This document shows, in pieces, positions 1-9,963 of a DNA stretch of 64,000 nucleotides (within the stretch, counting starts at the first letter, position 1; each line of letters begins with the position of its first letter). Made by a program: the position numbers and the translations under genes. Source of the stretch: Tipula vernalis. Taxonomy: Eukaryota; Arthropoda; Insecta; Diptera; Tipulidae. Below the pieces are notes generated by a model, which saw only the letters and a list, made by a program, of their open reading frames with translations, did not search any database and was not told where the DNA came from. The DNA is taken from assembly GCA_958295665.1 (NCBI GenBank), contig OY282560.1:268251315-268315314 (forward strand). Direction: 5' to 3'.

Positions 1-294
1 TTAGTGAAAGAAGGATGGTTTTTCAAATTATTCCTGACCAATGATTTTATTAACTTAACCGATTTTATAAATGGGGTGGGAAAGGGGGCTTAAGTAATTG
101 GTCTACAAATAGTCCAAATGTCATCCTCACCTGCACGTGGTGCACCCTGCTAGATAACTAACGAGGCTCTGGCGACCGAGACACGGCGATATAACTGACT
201 ATCGAGAATTTAATAAATAATCTTCTCAAACCAGACCCACTACCAACTCGTACTGGTCAGAGTGGTAGATGCTTTATGACCAGTAAAATAAACA

Positions 295-1765
295 ATGAGT
301 ACAACAGATTCAGGAAATTGTACCCCAGCTAATCAGCTGACAAATCCACCCTCTAACGAGGCTGGCTCAAAGGATTCTGGGGTGAGCCAATCATTGTTTA
401 ACAGCCCTTTTGGGCAACCCAACCCATTTAAACAACAATCTAGGGTGGGTAGATCACCACCACCAATAGCGAACACCTTAGAAAGGGATAACGCAGAACT
501 GCGCAATAATATTTACGAAATAGAAAAGTTAACGTTAAATCTAAACGAAGACCTCAAAAACTTACGGCGAGAAAACAAGGAGTTAAAAGATGCTCTAAAT
601 GCAGTAATGTCTGAGAAATAAACCACTAAGATAAACAACACCACTGATCATATAGAGGTTATGTATGAAACAGACGAGGAAGAACTCAATAGAGAAACGG
701 GATGGATTCTGAACCGTAACAAAAAAAAATAAGAAACGTAAGATGAGTAAATCACCACAGATTTCACCTGATTCGAAACAATCAATTGAGCAGCTTCCAA
801 CCGGAAGTAGGCACGTGCAACAGGAGGATAAAGCTCAGGTTCCGTCGGAACAGAAACGATCAAGTAATGAACTCCCAACCGGAAGTAAGAATGTACAACT
901 GGAGAAAAAAGTGCCACGGCCACCTCCAGTAATAATATCTAATTGCAATAATTATTAGAGTATTAGAAACACAATGGACAACAATCATATAAAGTTTGAA
1001 GCTACAGCGTTAAATAGTGGTGATATCAAAATAAATGTCACAGACGGTGATAGCTATAGAAAGTTAACAGGAGCTCTTAACGAAGAAAAGACAGCGTGGT
1101 ATCCCTACGGAGATAAGCAGACAAGGCAAACCAAAGTCATTGCTAGGAAGCTACACGCTTCATGCAAACCAGAAGAGATAAAAGAGTATCTTTTGGAGAA
1201 AAAATACAAAATTAAAGAAGTTACACAGCTGCTAAAAAGAGGTGACAAAACACCTCTTCCATTATATATGTTGTCTTTTGAAAGAACAGAAGACATTAAA
1301 AATATTTACGCAATCAGCGAAATACTCCATATGAAAGTGCAAATAGAAGCAGTTAAAAAATCTAAGCTGATCCCCCAGTGCAAAAAGTGCCAAGTCTACG
1401 GACACACGCAAAACTTTTGTAATAAGGAGACCAGATGCGTGAAATGTGTAGGAAAACACCGTACGGCTGAATGTACGAAACCAAAAGACACCCAACCAAA
1501 ATGTGTTAACTGTGGAGAGACACACCCAGCCAACTACAGAGGTTGCATTGTTATAAAAGATCTGCAAAAAATTCGCAACAAAACAAGGGAAACTTCAATA
1601 ATTACCAGGCCAGAAATTAACTCAGCCTCAACAAGAATACCTACAAATTTAAGGCCACACCAAACATTAATCCAGCCATCAAGAACTAATCCAAATGTAA
1701 CATTTGCTGATGTACTATCTACTGGAAGTTCGAGAAGACAACATTCAACAGTTCTCTTTTATTAA
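295..1765 (+). pseudogene. LINE-A ORF1 (gag-like nucleic-acid-binding protein), broken
   Basis: ORF1 proteins of Jockey LINEs bind the element RNA and help form the retrotransposition particle. Three open stretches carry it: 295-621 (N-terminal part with a coiled-coil-like, Glu/Lys/Leu-rich end around ERDNAELRNN), 743-958 (Pro/Gln-rich linker) and 974-1765 (C-terminal part). The last has the PRE_C2HC-type region and three closely spaced CCHC knuckles, seen as CKKCQVYGHTQNFC, CVKCVGKHRTAEC and CVNCGETHPANYRGC between about 1376 and 1545. Stops at 619 and 956 and a frame change between the first and later parts break it. Compared with LINE-C, whose first 360 residues are in one frame, the N-terminal half is the decayed part. 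Clear homology; not functional as written. Confidence 0.88.
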
Positions 1766-1895
1766 ATGATTCAAATAATAACCAAACTAATAAAATACTA
1801 CAAGATATTCTTGATAGACTTAGTTCACAAGAAGAAAAGCAAGAAAAAGCCCAATCCTACTTCAATCCTACAAAGGCTCACTCTACTCGAAAAAC

Positions 1896-4441
1896 ATGGC
1901 AAATAATTTAAAAATTCTTGCATGGAACTGCAATGGTATATTGCAACGACAAAATGAAATACAACTATTTCTTGATTTAGAAAAAATAGATATATGTTTA
2001 TTATCTGAAACACACCTTACTACTCAAAGTCATATAAAAATCCGCGGCTACGAAGTTCACTCAGCAGTTCATCCTAATAATAATGCACGAGGGGGCAGTG
2101 CCGTGATTATAAAAAAAGATATTAAATACCATCTGCAACAAAAACTTGAAATTGATGAAATACAAGCAATTAGCGTTAGCATTAATACCCGCAACCACAA
2201 GTTAGTGGTATCCGCAATATATTGCCCACCTAGATATAACATCAAAGAGAATGCTTATACTCAGTTCTTCAAGCAGCTCGGTGAAAAATTTGTAGTCGGG
2301 GGTGACTTCAACGCTAAACATACTGACTGGGGATCAAGACTAACCACAACTAAAGGGAAAGAGCTTCATCAAGCAATAATTAAATACAACTGCAACTGGC
2401 ATTCTACTGGAAAACCAACTTATTGGCCCAGTGATCAAAATAAAATACCAGACCTAATTGACTTCTTTATAACAAGAAAAATCCCGGTTGATTATATACA
2501 AGTGCAGGAAGGATTGGACTCCACATCTGACCACTCCTCTATTTTAATGATAATAAGTGATACAATAATTACTAATGATAAACAGCCACTGTTAACAAAT
2601 AAATATACTGATTGGAAAAAGTTCAGGAATGAACTAAACAATAGCATCATTTTAAACACACAACTTTCATCAGAAGAAACATTAGAACAGGAGGTGGAGA
2701 AGCTCGTCAAGGAAATACAGGTAGCGGCGTGGAAAAGTACTAACACAACAAACAAAAAAATAGCTGGCAAATGCTATCCATTGGAAATTAAATCACTAGT
2801 TATAGAGAAGAGAAGTACCCGTAGGGAGTGGCAACGTACACGAGACCCAACCGTCAAAAATAGATTAAATAATTTAACACAACGAATACGTAGAGAAATA
2901 AGGGAATTTAAAAATAAATCAATAAATTCATACCTACAATCTCTCACCTATGATAAAGGTAGTGATTATTCATTGTGGAAAGCAACCAAATATTTGAAAA
3001 GGCCAGTTATGCATATACCACCAATAAGAACAAATAATGGTCACCTGGCTAAAAGCAAAGAAGAAAAAGCAGAAAAATTCGCGGATCATCTCGAGCGTAC
3101 CTTTCAGCCAAATTTAACAACACTTAACCAACAGGATATATTGTTCGAAAACCAAACAACTATCCTGAGACAGGAAATTCCATTAACTAATGCTAAAGAA
3201 GTAAAATAAGTAATAAAGAACCATGTAGTAATTAAAAAATCACCAGGATATGACCTGATAACTGGAGAGATTCTAAAACAACTATCTAATAAAGCTATTA
3301 AAAAAATATCGGACATAATTAATGCTTCCTTCAGACTCCGGTATGTCCCTCTATCTTGAAAATTTGCGGAAGTGATAATGATACCTAAGCCAGGTAAGCC
3401 ACCAAGTGAAATCACTTCTTCCAACTATGTCAAAACTATTTGAGAGATTGTTATTAAAACGAATTAAACCAGAAGTTGTAAAATCAGGAGCTGTTCCGTC
3501 CCATCAGTTTGGATTTAGAGAGGAACACTCCACAATCGACCAAGTCTATAGAATAACAGATATAATAGAAAAATCCTTAGAGGAAAAAAAGATTTGTTCA
3601 GCCATATTTCTTGACATAGCGCAGGCATTTGACAAAGTCTGGCTGGATGGTTTAATATTTAAATTGGAGAAAACTCTGCCATTTGAGTATTGCGAACTGC
3701 TAAAGTCATACCTGAAAAGGAGATATTTTAGAGTTAAACAGGAAGGAGTTTACTCCAGTATTAAAGAAGCTAAAGCAGGAGTCCCGCAGGGGAGTGTCTT
3801 AGGGCCTTTCCATTTCGTGCTGTTCACTAGCGACATACCGCAGACGAGCAGTACAACTATCGCTACGTTTGCAGATGACACTGCAATTCTAGCTGTTGGT
3901 GACACAATCGGTGAAGTCACATTCAAACTACAAATAGCCGTAAATAATATACAAGATTGGCTAACTAAGTGGAGAATTAAAGTGAATGAATCGAAGTCTA
4001 CTCACATTAACTTCACTAATAGATCAATAGAACCACTACCTGTGACTCTCAATAATATCTCATAAAATGTACTGGTTAATTGGAAAAAACTCTCAGTTAT
4101 CCATTCATAATAAACTTATGCTTTATAAACAAGTACTCAAGCCGGTCTGGACATATGGTATTCAACTATGGGGATGCACCAAAATCAGCAATCAACAGAT
4201 AGTTCAACGATTTCAAAATAAAGTCCTCAGAGGAATTGTAAATGCCCCTTGGTACACTCGTAATAGTGACCTTCATAGAGATCTCGGAATAGACACAGTC
4301 GCAAGTGAAATAAAGAAATGTGCTCAAAAACACCAGGAGAGGCTCCATCATCACCCTAACATCGAAGCTGCAAGACTACTTCATCAAGAGGGTATAATAA
4401 GAAGACTCAAAAGACTAAAACCTTTTGAGTTGCCTGAATAG
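1896..4441 (+). pseudogene. LINE-A ORF2: endonuclease and reverse transcriptase, broken
   Basis: ORF2 nicks target DNA and copies the element RNA in place. The open part 1896-3209 begins MANNLKILAWNCNG and holds the AP-type endonuclease: LLSETHL near residue 30, GGDFNAKH near 133 and SDHS near 210. A stop at 3207 and frame disruption to about 3405 separate it from the reverse transcriptase at 3406-4065, which has AFDKVW, GVPQGSVLGP and the catalytic FADDTAIL. A stop at 4063 follows LNNIS, and the frame restarts at KMYWLIG (4067). LINE-C has about 40 more residues at this point, so roughly 125 bp have been deleted here. The C-terminal end 4067-4441 (KPVWTYGIQLWGCT) is otherwise well kept. Not functional. 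Confidence 0.9.
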
Positions 4442-4606
4442 TCCGCACAATGCAACATCAACCAAAACAACACTTTATGTAAAGAACACATATGAGTGCT
4501 TTATTATTATATTGTCCGAGTCAAACGCTGTTAGTCAAAAATGACTAGTTACTTTGTAAAAAAAATTTATTGTTATCATAAATAAAATTATTAAAAAAAA
4601 AAAAAA

Positions 4607-4960
4607 CGATTTATGAACTGCGAAGTAAGCTGGTTATAGAAACTTTCAAAATCGAGATTCGAAACATCAAGATTAGTCAGAAAATTTTCTAATTTTGTCT
4701 CGTCAATATTTAATTTGTACAAACAATTGCCGGGCTTACAACATTTAGATAAAATTGGACAATTTACCATTAGTAATTTGTGATCAATTTTGTTTCTTAC
4801 AGCAAGATTATAATCCCGTATGTGAATGTCAAAGTCACCAATTACTAGCCATTGAGAATTTTTTGAAAGATTAAAATCATGTTGCTCTAGGAAACCATTT
4901 AGATATGTTCACTGTTTTAAAGTGGACTTTGAATAGACACTTATGCCACCGCCACTTCTA
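4607..4960 (-). pseudogene. Possible endonuclease-domain remnant of another LINE
   Basis: Read on the minus strand, this segment gives a stretch with WLVIGDFDIHIRDYN (around 4795-4840) and, after a shortened spacer, KIDHKLL. The pair resembles the GDFN and SDH motifs of AP-type LINE endonucleases with the intervening part lost. The match is short and frames are not continuous. It is unlike the endonucleases of LINE-A and LINE-C, so it would be a fragment of a different family. It could also be chance; I give it low weight. Confidence 0.35.
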
Positions 4961-5049
4961 CTATTCCGAGTATTGCATATTATCCTAGTCTTAAAAAAGC
5001 TTCCACTAAGACCACCATATCTATGGTTACATCAAGGCTTAACAGAAAT

Positions 5050-5548
5050 ATCTTTGAGGGGTGAGCAAGCGGGTTCCCAGTCATCGATATCCAAAGACCG
5101 TAATACTTCAGAGGTAATGAAAACCCATTTGGAAGCAGTTTCATAATGCAAGTGTTGCGATAGAAAAAAAGAAGTGCGTAGACAACTGGGTAAGATTGAA
5201 AAAATTACATCTGAGTTAATTAACGAAGTAGAAACTCTTAAGATAAAAAATGAAAAAATGAAAAATTCTTTACAAGCAAAGGAACCTGAGGAACAAGGTG
5301 ATTCAGAGTTCCGTAAGAAATACTTTGCAACCAAGAAACCAGTTCCACACTGACGAAGAAGAATTAAGAGACGAAGCTGACTCGATCCTAAAAATGAACA
5401 GGAATAAAAGACTTCCAATGACTGGCCGATGACTGACTTCCGATCAGGAAAACCAACCTAGCAAAATTAAGGAAAAGGCACCACTGGTACTATCTAATCA
5501 TTAATGAAATCGGAGACTACAAAGAATACAGAGTTATAGCCCTTGTAG
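5050..5548 (+). pseudogene. LINE-B ORF1 fragment 1
   Basis: This is the first of five pieces of an older Jockey-like LINE (LINE-B) scattered across 5050-19692 by later insertions. The forward strand carries a coiled-coil-like segment (SELINEVETLKIKNEKMKN, about 5210-5270), then TDEEELRDEADSILK (about 5346-5390), which matches the TDEEELARETEWI segment of LINE-C ORF1. The segment ends near VLSNH...KEYRVIA at 5545, equivalent to the IDEFKDYDVLY part of LINE-C. Several stops and frame changes are present. It stops abruptly where foreign sequence begins at about 5549 and resumes near 6355. Confidence 0.7.
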
Positions 5549-6355
5549 CGACTCACTCACTAACTCAATTCAATTATTCAAGCATACAATTCAATTCAAT
5601 CATTCAGAATTATTCATCACTCGTTCATCGCCATAATATACCAATCACGTATATTGGCGCGCACACCCACACAACATTTATTTAAACATAATAAATGCAA
5701 AACGTTCATGCGTACCAACATCACGCGCATTCATACTCAAGCGGATTTACATAAACTCAGCACATTGTCTGTGTTATAATCTTGCACTGTATTTGTGTAT
5801 CATACCTCGCATTGTATTTGCTAACATATTCTATTGTATAATTGTAGAGTAGCAGATGAATAACCTGTTTGATTGTACGGTAGTTACTGTTACTAAATGT
5901 TAATTTTGTATAATAATAAATCGAGGAACGCTCTCTCTTATGCTGGTTGCTGAACTATCAATATCGTTGTCATTATAATTTATTTTGGAACGCAATAGTC
6001 TGCACCAACGCAACACACTTCATTCATAAAAAAATTACATCTGTCAAAAATCTCGCGCGCAGTAGAAAACATAAAATATACACTCTCTCGTTTTATCTAA
6101 ACCAAGCAAGAAACGAATAAAAATACGCACATTAAAAAAGCCAAAACGTTAAATATATTTTGGGGTTAATAAAAACAAATCAAATATTAGGATTTTGTTT
6201 TCATACCAATTGGATTAAATATAGTGGTGGTCGATTTTAGTTCATTATAAAATTTTGTTCACATAAATTTCTGGTAAATATAAATAAAATGTCGGTCACA
6301 TAGCACCTGTAATTGTGTGACTGCAATATAAAAACTTGTATATTTCCATATGTAT
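5549..6355. mobile_element. Unidentified ~800-bp insert in LINE-B, LTR-like in parts
   Basis: LINE-B ORF1 stops on the left and resumes on the right of this block, so it is an insertion. It has no long reading frame. It opens with TGTAGCGAC, has an AATAAA-like motif near 5915, and a TATA-like AT-rich stretch, which together are compatible with a solo LTR covering perhaps 5549-6010. I could not find a matching target-site duplication or a second LTR copy in the window, so the identity is open. Low-complexity ATTCAATTCAA-type sequence fills 5560-5600. Confidence 0.4.
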
Positions 6356-7213
6356 GTCGCATAAAACACTGAACAATAATACATGGAAAATCAATACAAC
6401 GGATATTGAAACTTATGGAGCCTCGGCTGCGTAGCTGACAGATGAAAGCAAAGAATGGTACGCGCGTGAGGACAAAAATGATTGTCCGACCAAAATGAGA
6501 GGTATACACTCAACCTGTACAAGGCAGGATATAATCGAAGACCTTAAACACCATAACTGATCTTACTTTTAATAGCAAAGAAAAAGTGGGGAAAAATTTC
6601 AATATTAAGGCAATCCTTAATATAAGAATTAGAATAGAAACGTTAAGAAAATCCACTGGCTTGATACCTCAGCGTAAAAAATGTCAAGATCTCGCCCAAA
6701 CTTGTAATTTGACAAAAATATGCCTCCAAAATGCGTAAACCATAACGGAAAGCATCATGCTAACTATAGAGGATGTGAAGTAGCCGCGGAACTGCATAAT
6801 TTGAGCAACAAAAAACCGAGTGGTAGAACTACCACAAACCAGTGAAATAGTAAGCCGAAAATCCTACTAACAGATTGAACAACGGCGTAAAACAGTAAGT
6901 AACAAGGAAGATGGCAAAAGTCTAATTCTTGAAAAAATTCTTAAGAATGTAGAAGCCTTAAACTTAAGGGTACTAACACAAGAAAGAAGCCTGGGCGCTT
7001 TAAATAAGCAAGAAACACTGAATGAAATCACTTCCATGTAATCACTGAATGAAATCACTTCCACCTGTAACACTACAAGAGCTAAAATATGAAATTAACA
7101 ACAACTTAAGCTCCTAATCACTGGACTTATAGTTAAAGCACTACCAGAAAAACGATTACGAGGATTATTATAAGTAATCAACATATCGTTCAAATTAAAA
7201 TACGTTCCATACC
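6355..7213 (+). pseudogene. LINE-B ORF1 C-terminus and start of reverse transcriptase, interrupted
   Basis: Forward-strand frames give NTWKINTTDIETYGA and then IHSTCT..DIIEDLKHH (6380-6550), matching the LINE-C segment NTIKIKLEDAETYRK and LHSTCKPDKIIDDL. A zinc-knuckle remnant KCVNHNGKHHANYRGCE lies at about 6725-6785. The ORF1 tail (SLILEKILKNVEALNLRVL, 6920-6975) follows. The endonuclease is missing, and the sequence jumps to the reverse transcriptase entry region (ALPEKRLRGLL then FKLKYVPY at 7130-7213). The frame is cut after VPY by BEL-1 at 7214. A 24-bp direct duplication sits at 7018-7062. All frames are decayed. Confidence 0.75.
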
Positions 7214-7516
7214 TATTGGAATTTAAACTAAATGGTTTTAGTACTTTTTTGTTTGTGTTCTTTATTTGTACAAATTCATATGTGTACATTTAATTAGTTG
7301 AACTAAAACAAATTTTAGTTTTATTTCCTAACGGTATTTTCTTTTTACCCGTATTCTGAATTTATTTGAATTCCCTAAACGAACATAAAAGTTCCAGATA
7401 GTCTCTCGATCTGAACGAACAAAATTATCCTAAGGCCTCTAGATTTTTTCTTTATTTTCATTTCTTTTTCGGAGCCTAAGAGACTATTTTTATTTTAGAT
7501 TGCTTCGTTATTAACA
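7214..7516 (-). repeat. BEL-1 3' LTR
   Basis: About 303 bp, matching the copy at 13384-13679 over its whole length. On the minus strand it begins TGTTAATAACG and ends AAATTCCAATA. Differences between the two LTRs are few: a short indel after the TTTTCTTTTT run, a CCAG/CAAG change and a CTTCG/CTGCG change. The integrase frame runs into this LTR and stops at 7495. Confidence 0.95.
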
Positions 7517-8862
7517 CTCCCACCTGGTGAATATGCTGACGTTAAAGAATTTTCACCATTAATATCAAGTTTGGCTAGTTTTGTTGATGGTCTAGTATAT
7601 AACCCGGTTGTTGTTCTTACTACCGCACTACGAATTTGATCCCCTTTACCCCAGTGAACATCGGTTATCACGCCTTTTGGCCAATTTCCTCTTGGATTTC
7701 GTTCATCGACTATAAGCACTACATCTCCGATCGCAAGCGGTGGGGCCTTTTCGAACCATTTGGTTCGTTTCGTAATTACTGGGAGGTACTCCACTATCCA
7801 CCGTTTCCAGAACTGATTAGCAATCTTCTGAGTAACCAACCAGTTTTTATTGACAGTCTTTGCTGATGAATCAAGTTCCGCAAGAGGCTTTGCCCCACTT
7901 GATGCCCCAATCAGAAAGTGATTAGGTGTTATGGCTTCGTTTTCGGCGTTTACAGGCAGGTATGTTAATGGGCGTGTGTTAATAATGTTTTCCACTTCGG
8001 CCAGGCTAGTGTGTAGAATTTCGTCGGTTAATTTTGTATTACCCAGGATTTTATACAGATTCGTTTTGACACTTCTAACCATCCGTTCCCATGCACCTCC
8101 AAAGTGTGGTGCCGATGGCGGAATGAAGTTCCATTTGAATGAAGCTAAGCGCTTCTGAGCCTCTAGATAGTCCAGCTTTATAAACTCTTGTTTTAATTCC
8201 TTTTCAGCACCCTTAAAGTTGGTACCGTTGTCAGTATATATTTCGAGTGGATTACCTCGCCTCGCCCGGAATCGAAGGAGGCACTGAATGAAGCTATCGG
8301 TAGATAAGCTTGATGATACTTCTAGGTGTATAGCTCTTATGGTTAAACAAGTAAATACAACACCCCATCTTTTCTCCGATCGACGTCCAACGACAACGGT
8401 GATTGGCCCAAAAAGATCTATGCCGACATATCTGAAAGGTCGACAGAATGCCGCAAGTCTTGCCGGTGGTAGCGGAGCCATTTCTGGTGGTTTTGGGTTT
8501 GCTTTTTGCTGCTTGCACACTGGACAATCGAACTGAATTTTTCGTAACAGATTGCGTAAACGTAGAACCTCATAGATCTGCCGCAGTTCAATAACAACGG
8601 TTTCGTTGTTATGGTGTTGATATATAACATGGTATTCGTGAACGCGTAAATATGTAATTCGATGGTCACCAGGCAAAATTTTCTTGCGCTTCGTGTTGTA
8701 GTGAATACATGTTGCTGCATCAGTACGTCCGCGAACTCTAAGAACTCCATTTTCGTCCAGATGCGGGGAGCATTTATAAATTTGGCTTGCACGATCCACA
8801 CCGGAGTTATTATTCAAATTTAGAGTCGATATCTCTTGTGAGTATTTGTCCCATTGAGCTCG
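7495..8862 (-). CDS. BEL-1 integrase
   Basis: This is the C-terminal end of the BEL-1 polyprotein, in the same frame as the RNase H part but beyond the TAG at 8863. It has an H2C2 zinc-binding region (HEYHVIYQHH ... CPVCKQQ), then the DDE core: D in YVGIDLFGPI, D in YTDNGTNF and E in GGAWERMVRSVK. All three catalytic acids are present. A C-terminal domain with GDVVLIVDERNPRGNWPKG follows, typical of BEL/Pao integrases. Its stop lies inside the 3' LTR at 7495. Integrase inserts the cDNA into the host genome and makes the 5-bp duplication seen at the element ends. Confidence 0.92.
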   Translation of the reverse strand, partial: RAQWDKYSQEISTLNLNNNSGVDRASQIYKCSPHLDENGVLRVRGRTDAATCIHYNTKRKKILPGDHRITYLRVHEYHVIYQHHNNETVVIELRQIYEVLRLRNLLRKIQFDCPVCKQQKANPKPPEMAPLPPARLAAFCRPFRYVGIDLFGPITVVVGRRSEKRWGVVFTCLTIRAIHLEVSSSLSTDSFIQCLLRFRARRGNPLEIYTDNGTNFKGAEKELKQEFIKLDYLEAQKRLASFKWNFIPPSAPHFGGAWERMVRSVKTNLYKILGNTKLTDEILHTSLAEVENIINTRPLTYLPVNAENEAITPNHFLIGASSGAKPLAELDSSAKTVNKNWLVTQKIANQFWKRWIVEYLPVITKRTKWFEKAPPLAIGDVVLIVDERNPRGNWPKGVITDVHWGKGDQIRSAVVRTTTGLYTRPSTKLAKLDINGENSLTSAYSPGGSVNNEAI

Positions 8863-9963
8863 CTAATTGAGCTGCATGGTGGCATGTTGAAACTCTTTGT
8901 ATGTTTTTGGCCCTGCCATTGGTTTGGAGCGTTTAATCAGCGACAGAAACATATGACGGGCTCTATTTATGTTAACTTGGGCTCGAAGTAACTTTGCCCA
9001 TGTTGAACAATTGTCTGGGTTAATAGCTATTGGCGGCTCCACGGATATGACACGATGATAGTTCATTCGAAATTCCTCGGTGGGGTTGGCATCTTCATTT
9101 GGAGCTATTGGCCATTCTATCTGGGGTTCTTTTAGAAAGGCTGGGCCTTGAACCCACCTTGAGCCCGTTTCGTAGTTTGGTAAGTTCCCAGTCCATTTGG
9201 TGGCCTCGTCCGCGACATTTTCTTTCCCTGCCAGCCAGTGCCACTCGTTTTCCTTGGATTTTTCCAGACATTCGGTTATCCGGAATGCCACAAATTGTTT
9301 ATAGTTTCGGGCCTCAGATCTCAACCAGCCAATTACCGTTTTTGAATCTGTCCAATAGTGCTTTGACCCGATACTAATGGAATGTGATTTTATAATTGAT
9401 GAACCCAAATGAGCACCTAGCACTGCTGCCATTAGTTCGAGACGTGGTATGGAGATCAGCTTGTTGTTCGGGGCTACGCGAGTCTTTGATGCAACCAGCG
9501 CAGTACTGACTCCATTAGCTGTTGTTGTGCGAATGTAAGCTACCGCTGCGTATGCGTTCTGACTCGCATCAACAAATACGTGCAATTGGTACGTCGCCGG
9601 TCTTGATCCCAGATCATAGCAACGAGGAATATAGAGCTGATCAACATTTACTAGGTGTCTCACCCAAATTTTCCATCTTTCATTTAACTTGTCTTTAATC
9701 GGTTCATCCCAATCAGTTCCGCTACGCCATACTTCTTGCAAGATCAACTTGGCATAGATGAGGAGATTTGATATTAGACCCAAAGGGTCAAAAACACTCA
9801 TCAGAACTCTTAATATTTCCCTTTTAGTGGGCGTTTTACTTCCATCTAATAATGCTGCATCAATTCGATTGATATTTAGTACGAACCGAAAGTTATCATT
9901 TTTATGATCCCACCCACATCCCAAGGACTTTATCTCCAATAGTACCTTTATGACGTATTTCAT
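8863..9963 (-). pseudogene. BEL-1 RT connection and RNase H, separated by a frameshift
   Basis: This frame continues the reverse transcriptase of the preceding frame after a one-base shift near 9907: WDHKNDNFRFVLN follows GDKVLGM. It carries the RT thumb/connection (FDPLGLISNLLIYAKL), then RNase H with the acidic residues of FVDASQ, RLELMAAV and YWTDSK. It ends at a TAG (8863-8865) reading MQLN-stop, and the same frame then runs on without change as RAQWDKYSQEI into the integrase. The stop is thus a single nonsense lesion rather than a natural terminus. RNase H would remove template RNA during reverse transcription. Confidence 0.88.

Larger units (their letters stand above)
100..4606 (+). mobile_element. 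LINE-A: Jockey-like non-LTR retrotransposon, decayed
   Basis: The order leader, ORF1 with zinc knuckles, ORF2 with endonuclease and reverse transcriptase, then an A-run at 4593-4606 preceded by AATAAA-like sequence at about 4580, is that of a Jockey-clade LINE. The left limit is approximate; about 200 bp of leader precede the first ORF1 codon at 295. Protein fragments align by eye with LINE-C (27754-31880) and LINE-D (45503-47303) in the same order and orientation, so these are one family or close relatives. Stops, frameshifts and an internal deletion near 4063 make it non-autonomous. A short match between the bases after the tail (CGATTTA at 4606-4612) and CGATTTT near 63 hints at a decayed target-site duplication but is not convincing. 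Confidence 0.9.

Noticed and set aside
7018..7062. Short direct repeat GAATGAAATCACTTCCA as a regulatory element
   Set aside because: A local duplication in a dead LINE; nothing else supports function.
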